NCBI RefSeq assembly: GCF_013761175.1
Contig: NZ_JACDUR010000003.1
Span: forward strand, 434,001-498,000
Direction of reading: 5' to 3'
Source: Nonomuraea soli
Lineage (GTDB): Bacteria > Actinomycetota > Actinomycetes > Streptosporangiales > Streptosporangiaceae
DNA length: 64,000 bases
Both the position numbers and the translations under genes were made by a program. Position 1 is the first letter of the stretch; every line of letters starts with the position of its first letter. Under the pieces are notes generated by a model that ran no database searches, had not been told where the DNA came from, and saw only the letters and a program-made list of their open reading frames with translations. Below, in pieces: positions 16,229 through 25,354 of this stretch.

Positions 16229-17188
16229 ATGAGAGCAATAGTGATCACCGAGGCCGGCGGGCCAGAGGTGCTGGAGTGGCAAGAGGTGCCCGAACCCACG
16301 GTCCGACCTGGGGAAGTACTCATCGAGGTGACCGCGTCGGCGGTGAACAGGGCCGACGTCATGCAGCGCCAGGGTTTCTACAATCCGCCCCCGGGAGACT
16401 CCCCCTACCCGGGTCTCGAATGCTCCGGAGTGATCATTCAGGGCGGTTACGGATTCGAACCCGGTGATCAGGTGTGCGCCTTGCTCGGCGGGGGCGGATA
16501 TGCCGAGCGGGTCGCCGTTCCGTGGGAGCAGGTGATGCCGATCCCGGAGAACATTTCCATAACGGATGCCGCGGGGCTGCCCGAGGTGGTGTGCACCGTG
16601 TGGTCGAACGTCTTCATGCTCGCCCGCCTTCGCCGCGGCGAGACGCTGCTCGTGCACGGCGGCGCCAGCGGCATCGGCACGATGGCCGTCCAGCTCGCCA
16701 AGGCCCACGGCGCGCACGTGGTCGCCACCGTCGGCTCGCACCTCAAGGGCGCGGCCGTCTGCGCGCTCGGCGCCGACGAGGTGGTCAACTACCGCGAGGA
16801 GGACTTCTCCGAGAAGGTCCGGGCGGACGTGATCCTCGACATCATGGGCGCCAAGTACCTGGCGGGCAACGTCCGCGCCCTCAAGACCGGCGGCCGCCTG
16901 GTCGTCATCGGCCTCCAGGGCGGCATCAAGGCGGAGCTCGACCTGCTCACCCTGCTCAACAAGCGCGCCGCCGTCCACGGCACCACCCTGCGCTCCCGCC
17001 CGGCCGACGAGAAGGGCGCCGTCTGCCGCGGCGTCGTCGAGAACGTCTGGCCCCTGCTGTCGGCGGGAGCCGTCCGGCCGGTGGTGCACACGACGCTGCC
17101 GATGGCGCAGGCCGCCGAAGCACACCGCCTGCTCGATTCCGGGGAACACGTCGGCAAGATCCTGCTATTGGCATCCTCCCCGGCATGA
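16229..17188 (+). CDS. NADPH:quinone oxidoreductase (PIG3-like, zinc-free MDR)
   Basis: A 319-aa medium-chain dehydrogenase/reductase. NRADVMQRQGFYNPPPG and SPYPGLECSGVI are signatures of the PIG3/quinone oxidoreductase branch, and the Rossmann motif is LLVHGGASGIGTMAVQLAK. Structural zinc cysteines are absent. It probably reduces quinones or enones with NADPH. ATG 16229 (MRAIVITEAGGPEVL) fits the family; ATG 16193 would add 12 atypical residues. The last residues LLLASSPA differ from the usual ending GKILL plus a few residues, and a TnpB element begins right there, so the tail may have been rewritten by the insertion. Confidence 0.9.
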   Translation: MRAIVITEAGGPEVLEWQEVPEPTVRPGEVLIEVTASAVNRADVMQRQGFYNPPPGDSPYPGLECSGVIIQGGYGFEPGDQVCALLGGGGYAERVAVPWEQVMPIPENISITDAAGLPEVVCTVWSNVFMLARLRRGETLLVHGGASGIGTMAVQLAKAHGAHVVATVGSHLKGAAVCALGADEVVNYREEDFSEKVRADVILDIMGAKYLAGNVRALKTGGRLVVIGLQGGIKAELDLLTLLNKRAAVHGTTLRSRPADEKGAVCRGVVENVWPLLSAGAVRPVVHTTLPMAQAAEAHRLLDSGEHVGKILLLASSPA

Positions 17189-18474
17189 TCACCGAGGATC
17201 CTCCGCGTCGCCGTGGAGGGCTTACTGCTTCCGCCTACGACACACCTGCGTCGTAGCTTTCGGGCGCAGCCGAGGTCGGGGGCTCCGCTCCCGGTCTTAC
17301 GTGCCCTCCACAGTCGTTTCGCCGTGTCCGGCCAGCCCGCGGCCACGGTCATGCCGATCATGCGCTGCCCCTCGAGCAGAACATTGATCGCGGCGGCGAT
17401 GTCGCGATCATGATGTTCCCCGCACGAGGGGCAGTCCCACTCCCTCATCTCCAGCGAAGACTTGCCGATCCGCCAGCCGCAACAGGGGCACAGCTGGGAT
17501 GACGGATATGACCTTCCGACGACGACGAGCCGGCGGCCCCACTTCTTGGCTTTGTAGGTCAGCAGGGAGCGAAACACTCCCCACCCTGCGTCGTGAACGG
17601 ATTTCGCCAGTCGCCCGCGTGCCAGGCCCCGCACGGCCAGGTCCTCGATGCATACCGTTTGGTTCTCACGGACGATCGAGGTAGTGATCTGATGCAGGAA
17701 GTCGTGACGGGCATCGCGCACCTTGGCGTGCTGGCGTGCGAGTTCGGCGCGAGCGCGCTCCCGGTTCTTCGAACCCTTCTGCTTGCGGGCCAATGATCGC
17801 TGGAGTCGTGCGATCCTTTTCTCCCTGCGACGCAGCCACCTGGGGTTGGAGATCTTCCGCCCCGTCGACAGGACCGCGTAATGAGTCAACCCTAGATCGA
17901 TCCCTATCGCGGGCTCGAGTTCGGGCGATGCCTGGGCTTCGCCGCCGACCTCGACGACGAAGGACGCGAAGTATCTTCCGGCCGCGTCCTTGATCACCGT
18001 GACGCTGGACGGTGACGTCGGCAGCTCACGCGACCAACGAACCTCCACCACCCCGATCTTCGCCAGAGACAACCCACCATCCCTGGTCACCTTGAACGCA
18101 TGGCCCACGAACCGGGCCGCCTGCCGGCGGTCATGACGGGACTTGAACGCCGGCGGCCCAACGGGAACGCCCTCACGCTCGCCAGAAAGCGAGCCGAAGA
18201 AGTTTCGATACGCCGCGTTCAGATCTCGCACTGACTGTTGCAGCACCACCGCCGACACCTCGGCCAGCCATGATCGCTCTGGCGTCTTCTTCGCTGCGGT
18301 CAGGATGAGGCGCTGGATCTCGGCGTCTCCGACGAACGGCAGCCCTGCCCGGCGGGCAGCCTTTCGAGCCGCCAGCGCGTCGTTCCACACGACCCGTGCG
18401 CATCCGAATGTCCGCGCCAACCGTCCGCGTTGTTCTGCGTCGGGGTACAGGCGGTAGTTGTAGCGCAGCTTCAC
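17189..18474 (-). CDS. tnpB: TnpB RNA-guided endonuclease
   Basis: A TnpB nuclease of about 400-425 aa. RuvC motif I GIDLGLTHYAV, motif II VCIEDLAVRGL, the zinc ribbon CPCC...CPSC and motif III HDRDIAAAIN are all intact, so DNA cleavage guided by a right-end (omega) RNA is plausible. GTG 18474 (VKLRYNYRLYP) follows GGAGGTGGGG. No stop codon ends the frame at the element edge: it stays open through the oxidoreductase gene in antisense down to 16789, giving a nominal 561-aa product whose last part is not TnpB-like. The coordinates given cover the recognisable protein only. TnpB kept intact without TnpA is common and can be maintained by its own cutting activity. Confidence 0.85.
17235..17256 (-). 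ncRNA. candidate omega-RNA hairpin at the tnpB 3' end
   Basis: CTACGAC and GTCGTAG pair over 7 bp around an 8-nt loop, inside the end of the tnpB frame and close to the element edge. In IS200/IS605 elements the guide RNA overlaps the 3' end of tnpB and runs to the right end, with the guide just beyond it. Position and structure fit that; the RNA's real borders are not visible. Confidence 0.4.
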
Positions 18475-18487
18475 CCCCACCTCCACA

Positions 18488-18551
18488 TTCGAACACACTA
18501 TCAAGTTACCCCCGGCGATTTTTCGAACACCGTGGAGATCTTTGCGTCTCC
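18488..18551. repeat. left-end repeats and hairpin of the TnpB element
   Basis: TTCGAACAC occurs at 18488-18496 and 18522-18530 as a direct repeat. GGAGA (18534-18538) and TCTCC (18547-18551) form a hairpin with an 8-nt loop. Subterminal hairpins are expected at IS200/IS605 left ends. Confidence 0.45.
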
Positions 18552-18607
18552 AATCAACGTCTGCTTGACAGAGCCGTGAACTGCGGATCTTCGGTAACGT
18601 GAAACCT

Positions 18608-19114
18608 ATGAACGCTGAGGACAACAACACCCCCCACATCGTGGTGGTTGGGCCTGACTTCAAGAGTGGCGAGGAAGAAGGCGAGGAGCGTTCGATCACC
18701 AACCTGGTCGAGCAGCCCGCCAAGGTGATGCGCATCGGCAGCATGATCCGTCAGCTGCTCGAAGAGGTGCGCGCCGCTCCCCTCGACGAGGCCAGCCGCA
18801 AGCGCCTGAAGGAGATCCACGAGAGCTCCATCAAGGAGCTCGAGGACGGTCTGGCGCCCGAGCTGGTCGAGGAGCTGGAGCGGCTGTCGCTGCCGTTCAC
18901 CGACGACAACGGCGCCCCGCCGAGCGAGTCCGAGCTGCGCATCGCCCATGCCCAGCTGGTGGGCTGGCTCGAAGGGCTCTTCCACGGCATCCAGACGACG
19001 CTGTTCGCGCAGCAGATGGCGGCGCGGGCCCAGCTGGAGCAGATGCGGCGGGCTCTGCCCGGCGGCATCCAGCAGCAGGCGCCCGAGGGCCGTGGCTCCG
19101 GGCCCTACCTGTAG
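18608..19114 (+). CDS. bpa: bacterial proteasome activator Bpa/PafE
   Basis: A 168-aa ring-forming, ATP-independent activator of the 20S proteasome. The helical core starts around VEQPAKVMRIGSMIRQLLEEVR and contains LGWLEGLFHGIQTTLFAQQM-like sequence. The C-terminus is GSGPYL, matching the hydrophobic-Tyr-X motif that docks on the proteasome α-ring (Mycobacterium PafE ends GQYL). ATG 18608 is preferred to GTG 18599; TAACGT at 18595-18600 could be a -10 giving a leaderless transcript. It converges on the HAD gene with a 10-bp overlap. Confidence 0.9.
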   Translation: MNAEDNNTPHIVVVGPDFKSGEEEGEERSITNLVEQPAKVMRIGSMIRQLLEEVRAAPLDEASRKRLKEIHESSIKELEDGLAPELVEELERLSLPFTDDNGAPPSESELRIAHAQLVGWLEGLFHGIQTTLFAQQMAARAQLEQMRRALPGGIQQQAPEGRGSGPYL

Positions 19115-19902
19115 AGCTCCTCGAGCACCTGGGCGACTCCGTCGTCGTTGTTGGCCGCGGTCACGTGTTCGACCGCGGCCAAGACCCTGGGGTGGGCGTT
19201 GGCCACGGCGTACGACGTGCCGGCCCAGCCCAGCATGGGCAGGTCGTTCGGCATGTCTCCGAACGCCACCACCTGCGCCGGCTTGATCTCGTGGCGTTCG
19301 GCCAGGGTCGCCAGCGCCGTGGCCTTGGTGACGCCTCGTGCGCTCATCTCGATCAGCGCGCGCCCGCTGGAGTGGGTCGCGGTCACCAGATGGCCCACGA
19401 GCTCGTCCACGGCCGTCTGGAGCGTGTCGGGCTCCATCCGCTGGTGCAGGGCGAGCAGTTTGAAGCAGGGCCTGGCCGTCAGGGTCGAGGTGCCCACGCG
19501 CAGTCCGGCGACCGCCTTGCGGTCCCAGCCGCCGAGCTGAAATTCGGACTCGTGCGCAAATCCCCCTTCATACTCAACCGAAAAGGCCAGATCCGGAACG
19601 TTCGCTCGAAGCTGATCGACGACTTCGGCGACCACCTCGGCGTCGATCAGGTGAGATTCCACTATCCGCTCGGTGTGCAGGTCGTAGACGAGAGCGCCAT
19701 TGGCGCAGATGGCCAGACCACGGTGCCGTACGGCTCCCGCCACCGTGCTCATCCACCGAGGTGGACGGCCTGTCACGAACACCAGCATGGCCCCTGCCTC
19801 CTCCACGCGGGCGAAGGCGGCGGCGGTGCGCGGCGAGATGGTCCCGTCGGTCCGCAGGGCGGTTCCGTCGAGGTCGGTGGCGACGAGGCGTGGTGGTTCC
19901 AT
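19105..19902 (-). CDS. HAD superfamily (Cof-type) phosphatase
   Basis: A 265-aa Cof/SupH-like phosphohydrolase. Motif I is VATDLDGTAL (nucleophile Asp plus acid/base Asp), motif II VTGRP, the conserved Lys lies near RGVTKATALATLAE, and motif IV is VAFGDMPNDLPML. The large C2 cap is inserted between motifs II and III. ATG 19902 is chosen because MEPPRLVATDLDGT puts motif I at the expected distance. It probably acts on sugar phosphates or a cofactor phosphate. Confidence 0.88.
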   Translation of the reverse strand: MEPPRLVATDLDGTALRTDGTISPRTAAAFARVEEAGAMLVFVTGRPPRWMSTVAGAVRHRGLAICANGALVYDLHTERIVESHLIDAEVVAEVVDQLRANVPDLAFSVEYEGGFAHESEFQLGGWDRKAVAGLRVGTSTLTARPCFKLLALHQRMEPDTLQTAVDELVGHLVTATHSSGRALIEMSARGVTKATALATLAERHEIKPAQVVAFGDMPNDLPMLGWAGTSYAVANAHPRVLAAVEHVTAANNDDGVAQVLEELYR

Positions 19903-20124
19903 GACGCTTCCAGTTTGCACTGTGATGTGCCCCGCCAGAAATCTTCCTGGGGACAGGAACACCAGCGAGCCTGAATGGTGTTAGATGTGGAGACGTTGTA
20001 TTAGCTGATCCCGAAGTGAAAACCAGCATGACTTTGTCTGAGCCACCCGGGGTGTTTGCTGTACGACACACTGGGAGCCGCGAGGTGCGGCTTCTTTTGG
20101 ATTCACCATCCTGAGGAGAGCTTC

Positions 20125-20328
20125 ATGGCTCAGGGAACCGTCAAGTGGTTCAACGCTGAAAAGGGCTACGGCTTCATCGCCCCGGACGGCGGTGCGCCGG
20201 ACGTGTTCGTTCACTTCTCCGAGATCCAGGGCAACGGCTACCGTTCCCTTGAGGACGGCCAGCGCGTGGAGTTCGAGGTGACGCAGGGTCAGAAGGGCCC
20301 GCAGGCCTCGGCAGTCCGCGCCATCTGA
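20125..20328 (+). CDS. cold-shock-domain protein
   Basis: A 67-aa CspA-family RNA chaperone. RNP1 is KGYGFIAP and RNP2 is VFVHFSEI. The ATG follows GAGGAG by 8 nt. A long untranslated leader, with no other gene between it and the HAD start at 19902, is usual for csp mRNAs and may fold in a temperature-dependent way. A strong terminator follows. Confidence 0.95.
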   Translation: MAQGTVKWFNAEKGYGFIAPDGGAPDVFVHFSEIQGNGYRSLEDGQRVEFEVTQGQKGPQASAVRAI

Positions 20329-20348
20329 CCTCAGATCGGCCGAGACAG

Positions 20349-20380
20349 AGGCGAGACTCACCCCCGGTGGGTCTCGCCTT
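20349..20380 (+). terminator. intrinsic terminator after cold-shock gene
   Basis: AGGCGAGAC and GTCTCGCCT pair perfectly, with further CACC/GGTG pairing inside, 20 bp after the csp stop; T-rich bases follow briefly (TTCGTCGT). Confidence 0.8.
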
Positions 20381-20463
20381 CGTCGTGTCCGGGGTCGTCT
20401 CAACCCGGTCACAATCACGACATCTCACGAACTCCGCCTCCGACGGGGCCCGTCTACTCGGGC

Positions 20464-21438
20464 ATGAGAGCCGGATTATGGGTCGTCATCGCCCTGCTCA
20501 CCCTCGCCGCCTGCAGCCCCGTGCCCATCGACCGCGTTGACGTGGTGGAGCGCAGGGATGACGCGCTGTTCGCGTACTCCAACCTGGCCTCCTGGATCTC
20601 CCGCGACTACGGCCGCACCTGGACCTACTGGTCCGGCGAGCCCGCCAAGAACCCTCAGACGAGCGCCTGCCACTCCCAGTCGTGCTACCGCATCGGCCCC
20701 GGGCCCCTGTCGGTCGAGGAGTCGACGGACGGCGGCGTCAGGTGGCGGGAGGCCTGGTCGGTCTCCGAGGGCCGGGTGGAGCTCCTGAGCCGCGCGCTCG
20801 ACGGTCCGCCCAGGTCGCACACCCTGGCCGTCCTCGGCCGCCCTGGGGGCTCCCACGTGGTCGTGGTGGCCAATTCCTACGACGGGGTCGCCGTGCGCGA
20901 CGAGAGCGGCGTCTGGAGGCGCTACGGCGTCAACGGAGGGGAGCTCTCCCTGGCCGCCGCCGTGCCGCTCGGCCATTCCAGCCAGGACCACATCGTGCCC
21001 GAGACCGTTGTCGCCGTCCTGGCGGGCCTGTGGACGCTGCTGGCGGGCTTCTTCCTGGCGGTGGCCCCAGGACACGGCAACAGGCGTTCCCTGGCCGTCC
21101 TGCTGGCCGTGGGGACGGCCACCACCCTCGTCACGGCCGCGGGCTTCCTCGACGCCTACGGCCTGGTGGTGCTCGGCGGGGTCGCCACCGTGAGCCTGCT
21201 GATCGGCTCGGCCGCCGTCGCGGTGTCATCGCGCGTCGGCAGCCAGGCCCTCTCGCTCGTGGCCGGCGCGGGGATCGTCGTCACCCTCGCCGTGCTCCTG
21301 CCCTTCCGGCTGTGGACCGGTGGCTGGCCGGATCAGTACGGCACGGCGCTGCTGGCCGCGGCCGGGGGCGGGCTCGCCCTGGGCTCCGTCGCCCTCATGG
21401 GCGTGCGGCGTCACGCCCGCCATGCCGTACTGAAGTGA
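20464..21438 (+). CDS. lipoprotein-like protein with Asp-box repeats and a multi-pass membrane domain
   Basis: 324 aa. The start MRAGLWVVIALLTLAAC has a lipobox. The outer part (about 20-170) carries two Asp-box motifs, SRDYGRTW and STDGGVRW (S-x-D-x-G-x-x-W), typical of β-propeller BNR proteins, but only two are present, so it is a fragment-like or reduced propeller. From about residue 175 there are five or six transmembrane helices, ending VRRHARHAVLK. An N-terminal lipid anchor combined with a polytopic tail is unusual. Function unknown; it converges on serS with 10 bp between stops. Confidence 0.65.
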   Translation: MRAGLWVVIALLTLAACSPVPIDRVDVVERRDDALFAYSNLASWISRDYGRTWTYWSGEPAKNPQTSACHSQSCYRIGPGPLSVEESTDGGVRWREAWSVSEGRVELLSRALDGPPRSHTLAVLGRPGGSHVVVVANSYDGVAVRDESGVWRRYGVNGGELSLAAAVPLGHSSQDHIVPETVVAVLAGLWTLLAGFFLAVAPGHGNRRSLAVLLAVGTATTLVTAAGFLDAYGLVVLGGVATVSLLIGSAAVAVSSRVGSQALSLVAGAGIVVTLAVLLPFRLWTGGWPDQYGTALLAAAGGGLALGSVALMGVRRHARHAVLK

Positions 21439-21448
21439 TCCGTCGGGG

Positions 21449-22711
21449 CTACTTCGCCGGCTCCAGAACGTCGAGGCCGACGAACGGCCGCAGCGCCTGC
21501 GGGACGACGACGGAGCCGTCGGCCTGCTGGTGGTTCTCGAGGATCGCCACGATCCACCGCGTGGTCGCCAGGGTGCCGTTGAGCGTGGCCGCGGACTGGG
21601 TCTTGCCGTCCTTGTCGCGGAAGCGCACCCCGAGCCTGCGCGCCTGGAACTCGGTGCAGTTGGAGGTCGAGGTGAGCTCGCGGTAGCGGCCCTGGGTCGG
21701 GATCCACCCCTCGCAGTCGAACTTGCGCGCGGCCGACATGCCCAGGTCGCCGGCGGCCGTGTCGATGATGCGGTAGGGCACCTCGATCTTGGCGAGCATG
21801 TCCTTCTCCCACTGCAGGAGCCGCTGGTGCTCCTCCGAGGCGTTCTCGGGACGGCAGTAGGAGAACATCTCGACCTTGTCGAACTGGTGGACGCGGATGA
21901 TGCCCCTGGTGTCCTTGCCGTAGGAGCCCGCCTCGCGGCGGAAGCACGACGACCAGCCCGCGTAGCGCAGCGGCAGGTCGCCCTCGGGCAGGATCTCGTG
22001 GGCGTGGTAGCCCGCGAGCGAGACCTCGGAGGTGCCGACCAGGTAGAGGTCGTCTTCCGGCAGGCGGTAGATCTCCTTGTCGTGGGCGACGTGGAAGCCG
22101 GTGCCCGCCATGGTCTCCGGCTTGACCAGCACCGGAGTGATCATGGGCACGAACCCGGCCTCGATCGCCTGCTGCATGGCCATGTTGAGCAGGCCGAGCT
22201 GCAGGCGGGCGCCGACGCCCTTGAGGAAGAAGAACCGCGAGCCCGACACCTTGGCGCCGCGCTCCATGTCGATCGCGCCGAGCAGCTCGCCGAGCTCCAG
22301 GTGGTCTCGGGGCTCGAAGTCGAACTCGCGCGGCGTGCCGACGGTCTCGAGCACGGTGTAGTCGTCTTCGCCGCCGTGGGGCGCGGCCGGGTCGACGATG
22401 TTGGGGATGCTCCCCAGGAGCTCGTCGAGCTCGCCGCCCAGCCGTTCGGCCTCGGCCTCGGCGGTCTTGACCTGCGCGGCGAGGTCCTTGGCGCGCCCGA
22501 GCAGAGCGGCCTTCTCCTCCCCGGAAGCCTTGGAGACCGACTTGCCCATGGACTTCTGCTCGGCGCGCAGCGTCTCGAAGGAGGTCAGCGCGGAGCGACG
22601 GCGCTCGTCCAGCTCGAGCAGCGAGTCGACGACCGAGTCGCTCTCGCCGCGGGCCCGCTGCGATGCACGCAGCCTGTCGGGATCCTCACGAAGGGTACGC
22701 AGGTCAATCAC
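21449..22711 (-). CDS. serS: seryl-tRNA synthetase
   Basis: A 420-aa class II aminoacyl-tRNA synthetase that charges tRNA-Ser. The N-terminal coiled-coil arm (residues about 30-105) recognises the long variable arm. Motif 2 is [22 protein letters not shown] and motif 3 contains [21 protein letters not shown] 22711 begins [15 protein letters not shown], the normal N-terminus. It is the last gene of the minus-strand series GT87, DUF4446, pheA, serS. A tRNA-Ser(UGA) gene lies 7 kb away. Confidence 0.97.
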   Translation of the reverse strand: MIDLRTLREDPDRLRASQRARGESDSVVDSLLELDERRRSALTSFETLRAEQKSMGKSVSKASGEEKAALLGRAKDLAAQVKTAEAEAERLGGELDELLGSIPNIVDPAAPHGGEDDYTVLETVGTPREFDFEPRDHLELGELLGAIDMERGAKVSGSRFFFLKGVGARLQLGLLNMAMQQAIEAGFVPMITPVLVKPETMAGTGFHVAHDKEIYRLPEDDLYLVGTSEVSLAGYHAHEILPEGDLPLRYAGWSSCFRREAGSYGKDTRGIIRVHQFDKVEMFSYCRPENASEEHQRLLQWEKDMLAKIEVPYRIIDTAAGDLGMSAARKFDCEGWIPTQGRYRELTSTSNCTEFQARRLGVRFRDKDGKTQSAATLNGTLATTRWIVAILENHQQADGSVVVPQALRPFVGLDVLEPAK

Positions 22712-22753
22712 GACACTAAGGCTACAGAGGTACGGCTGCCGCCCGCGCCCGGA

Positions 22754-23671
22754 TTACCCGCCCGCGCGCACCCTCTTGAGCCATTCGGCCGCCTCGGCGA
22801 ACTCCGGGTCGGCCGTACCGCGCTTGATCTGCGGCGAGACGCCGTCGGCCCGCGGGTAGGAGCCCAGGAAGCGCACCTCGCCGCAGATGCGGTGCAGGCC
22901 TGAGACGGCCTCGCCGACACGCGCGTCGGCGATGTGGCCCTCGAAGTCGAAGTGGAAGAAGTAGCGGCCGATGCCGTCGCCGGTGGGCCGCGACTCGATG
23001 CGGGTCAGGTTGACGCCGCGCACGGAGAACTCGGTGAGCATCTCCAGCAGGGCGCCCGGGTGGTCGTCGGCCAGGAAGACGACGAGCGTGGTGCGGTCGC
23101 TGCCGGTGGGCGCGGACGGCGTGCCCGGCCGGGCGACCTGCACGAAGCGGGTCATGGTGTCGGTCCGGTCGCCGATGTCGGAGGCGATCTCGGTCAGCCC
23201 GTAGTGCTGTCCGGCGATCGGCGCGGCGATGGCCGCGTCGTACGGCGAGCCCGGCAGCGCCACCTCCTGGGCTGCGCCCGCGGTGGAGGGCGCGGCCACC
23301 ACGACGGCGTCGGGCAGCTCGCGCGAGATGTAGCCGCGGCACTGCGTCAGCGCCGCCGGGTGGGAGTAGATGCGCTTGATCTGGTTGAGCGTGGTGTCGG
23401 GGCGCGCCAGCAGCGAGAAACGCACCGGCAGCAGCACCTCGGCGGTGATCAGCAACGGCTCGCCCCAGGCGAACTCGTCGAGGGTGGTGGCGATCGCACC
23501 TTCGAGGGAGTTCTCCAGCGGGACCACGGCTCCGTCGGCCTCGCCGCCGCGCACGGCGTTGAGCGCGGCCGGGATGTTGGCCGCGGGCAGGCCTTCGGCG
23601 TCGGGCGCCAGGCGCCGAAGCGCTTCCTCGGCGAAGGTGCCCTCGGGTCCGAGATAGGCGAGTCTGACCAT
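22754..23671 (-). CDS. pheA: prephenate dehydratase
   Basis: A 305-aa monofunctional enzyme converting prephenate to phenylpyruvate in phenylalanine synthesis. The catalytic domain begins YLGPEGTFAEEAL and contains the TRF motif in DTMTRFVQV. A C-terminal ACT domain (DHPGALLEMLTEFSVRGVNL with the ESRP motif) gives feedback control by phenylalanine. ATG 23671 gives the usual MVRLAYLGPEGTF. A tail of about 30 residues after the ACT domain is unremarkable. Confidence 0.96.
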   Translation of the reverse strand: MVRLAYLGPEGTFAEEALRRLAPDAEGLPAANIPAALNAVRGGEADGAVVPLENSLEGAIATTLDEFAWGEPLLITAEVLLPVRFSLLARPDTTLNQIKRIYSHPAALTQCRGYISRELPDAVVVAAPSTAGAAQEVALPGSPYDAAIAAPIAGQHYGLTEIASDIGDRTDTMTRFVQVARPGTPSAPTGSDRTTLVVFLADDHPGALLEMLTEFSVRGVNLTRIESRPTGDGIGRYFFHFDFEGHIADARVGEAVSGLHRICGEVRFLGSYPRADGVSPQIKRGTADPEFAEAAEWLKRVRAGG

Positions 23672-23694
23672 AACCTCCAGGGTATCCGCCCCGT

Positions 23695-24114
23695 TCACCT
23701 GCGCGCTTGGGAAGGCTCGATCTCGGGGCCGAGTCCGAGCCTGGCCGCGCGTACCGCCTCTTCCTCCTCCGGCGACAGCGGCTGGCTGCCCTTGCCGCCC
23801 ACCACGGGCCGGATGTAGGTGCGGGTCTCGGAGCGGCCGTTGATCGAGGTGAGCACGATGCCGTCGCCCAGCCCGTTGATCATCGCCACCGAGAACGACA
23901 ACCGGCCCGTCATCTCCTCGAGCGCGTCGTAGCGGTAGACGACGACGTCGCGAATGGCCTTGAGATCACCCGCCGCCCCCACGCCGGTCTGCCGCGCGAG
24001 CATCTGCTGGCACTCGTCGACCGCGATGCGGGCCTGCTTGAGCGCCACGTAGCCGATGACCACGCCGCCGACCCCGGCGAGAACCCCAACGATCACCCAT
24101 ACCGTAATCAACAC
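23695..24114 (-). CDS. DUF4446 membrane-anchored protein
   Basis: 139 aa. It has one N-terminal transmembrane helix (VIVGVLAGVGGVVIGYVAL), then a soluble part with IRDVVVYRYDALEEMTGRLSFSVA and NGLGDGIVLTSINGR, the DUF4446 signature. Function unknown. GTG 24114 starts 1 bp after the GT87 stop, and its own stop lies 23 bp before pheA. The pairing of this family with pheA/serS is, to my knowledge, conserved in actinobacteria. Confidence 0.85.
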   Translation of the reverse strand: MLITVWVIVGVLAGVGGVVIGYVALKQARIAVDECQQMLARQTGVGAAGDLKAIRDVVVYRYDALEEMTGRLSFSVAMINGLGDGIVLTSINGRSETRTYIRPVVGGKGSQPLSPEEEEAVRAARLGLGPEIEPSQARR

Positions 24115-24115
24115 A

Positions 24116-25297
24116 TTACAAAGAGTAGCGCCGTTTGGGCAGCCACGTCCCGAGCAACCACACCAAAGCCAGCGCCCCCAGGCCGTAGGCGTTCTGCACG
24201 ACCTTGCCGAGCACCGGGCTCAGCACCGGGATCTCGGCGGCCTTCAGCGTCACACCCCACCAGGGGATCGGCAGCACGTAGTAGAGCCACACCCCGGCCG
24301 CCACCCTGATCCTGGTCACGTCGGTCGCGTCGCCCACGATCGCGCCCAGCACCACGACGACCCAGGCCAGGTGGTGGATCCAGGCCACCGGCGACAGCAG
24401 CACGGCCATCAGGCCGACGAGCGCCACCGCCGTGATCGGGTCCCGGCCCAGGTACGCCTCACGCGCGAAGCGGAAGCCGTACCAGCCGACCACCGCGACC
24501 AGTGCCAGCCAGATCGCCGACGTCAGCAGCTCGGACGGCAGGTAGAGCCTGATCAGCATGCCGCGCATCGACTGGTTGGTGGTGCCGGCGTTGGATCCGA
24601 GCCGCTCGGGGTCGAGCAGCGCGTGGAACCAGAAGTCGGCCGCGTCCTGCGGGATCACCACGAACGGCAGCAGCGTGAGCAGCGCGGTCACCCCGGTGGC
24701 CATCCAGAAGGTACGCCACTGCCGGGTGATCAGCAGGTAGATGAGGAAGACGCCCGGGGTCAGCTTGACCGCCGTGGCGAGGCCGATCAGGAAACCCCTG
24801 GGCCACCGTGGCCGCCTGGCCACGCAGTCGGCCAGGCAGAGCGCGACCAGCAGGATGTCGACCTGGCCGAAACGCACCTGGTCGCGGATGGGCATCAGGT
24901 AGGTGCACGCGACCATGAGGAAGGCGAACACCAGCGGGCGGTGGTCCTTCAGCGACTCGCGGAAGGAGAAGCCGACCGTGATGCCCAGGCAGACGAAGAT
25001 GCCCGCCGTCCACACCCACTGGGCGGTGTCCCACGACATCACGGCCAGGGGCACGGCCAGCAGCGCCGCGATCGGCGGGTAGGTGAAGGGCAGCAGCTGC
25101 GGCGGTGGCGTGACGAAGTCGTAGACCGGGCGCCCGTCGAGGATCATCTGGCCGCCGACCCGGTAGACCTCGAGGTCGACCAGGCGCTGGTCGTCGGGGT
25201 TGGAGAGCCAGTACTCCACGAGCGGCCACACGCCGAGCCCGATGACGATCGCGGCCAGCGGCCACGGCCACCACTGCCGCCAGTTCACTCCTGCCAC
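24116..25297 (-). CDS. GT87-type polyprenol-phosphate mannosyltransferase-like membrane protein
   Basis: A 393-aa membrane glycosyltransferase with about ten helices. The first outer loop carries the acidic motif VDLEVYRVGGQMILDGRPVY, where the catalytic Asp of GT-C DUF2029/GT87 enzymes sits, and later AVKLTPGVFLIYLL. It probably adds mannose or another hexose from a polyprenyl phosphate donor to an envelope glycolipid. GTG 25297 is preferred; the frame extends far upstream only as antisense to the next gene. It opens the DUF4446-pheA-serS group. Confidence 0.85.
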   Translation of the reverse strand: MAGVNWRQWWPWPLAAIVIGLGVWPLVEYWLSNPDDQRLVDLEVYRVGGQMILDGRPVYDFVTPPPQLLPFTYPPIAALLAVPLAVMSWDTAQWVWTAGIFVCLGITVGFSFRESLKDHRPLVFAFLMVACTYLMPIRDQVRFGQVDILLVALCLADCVARRPRWPRGFLIGLATAVKLTPGVFLIYLLITRQWRTFWMATGVTALLTLLPFVVIPQDAADFWFHALLDPERLGSNAGTTNQSMRGMLIRLYLPSELLTSAIWLALVAVVGWYGFRFAREAYLGRDPITAVALVGLMAVLLSPVAWIHHLAWVVVVLGAIVGDATDVTRIRVAAGVWLYYVLPIPWWGVTLKAAEIPVLSPVLGKVVQNAYGLGALALVWLLGTWLPKRRYSL

Positions 25298-25354
25298 GGT
25301 GAGGCACGTTACCGTGAGCTCTGTTGATCCAGTGTCATCACCGGGGGGAGCCGA

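Larger units (their letters stand above)
17165..18552 (-). mobile_element. orphan IS200/IS605-type TnpB element, no TnpA
   Basis: An insertion between the quinone oxidoreductase stop and the proteasome-activator promoter. It contains only a tnpB gene (minus strand). Hairpins mark both flanks (17235-17256 and 18534-18551). No Y1 transposase (tnpA) is present, so the element is immobile on its own. The boundaries are approximate: the left one is inferred from the odd oxidoreductase tail, the right one from the end of the repeats before the next gene's promoter. Confidence 0.6.

Noticed and set aside
16126-16362. 79-codon extension of the MinD-like ATPase
   Set aside because: The sequence is antisense to the oxidoreductase start and not protein-like; GTG 16125 has a ribosome site.
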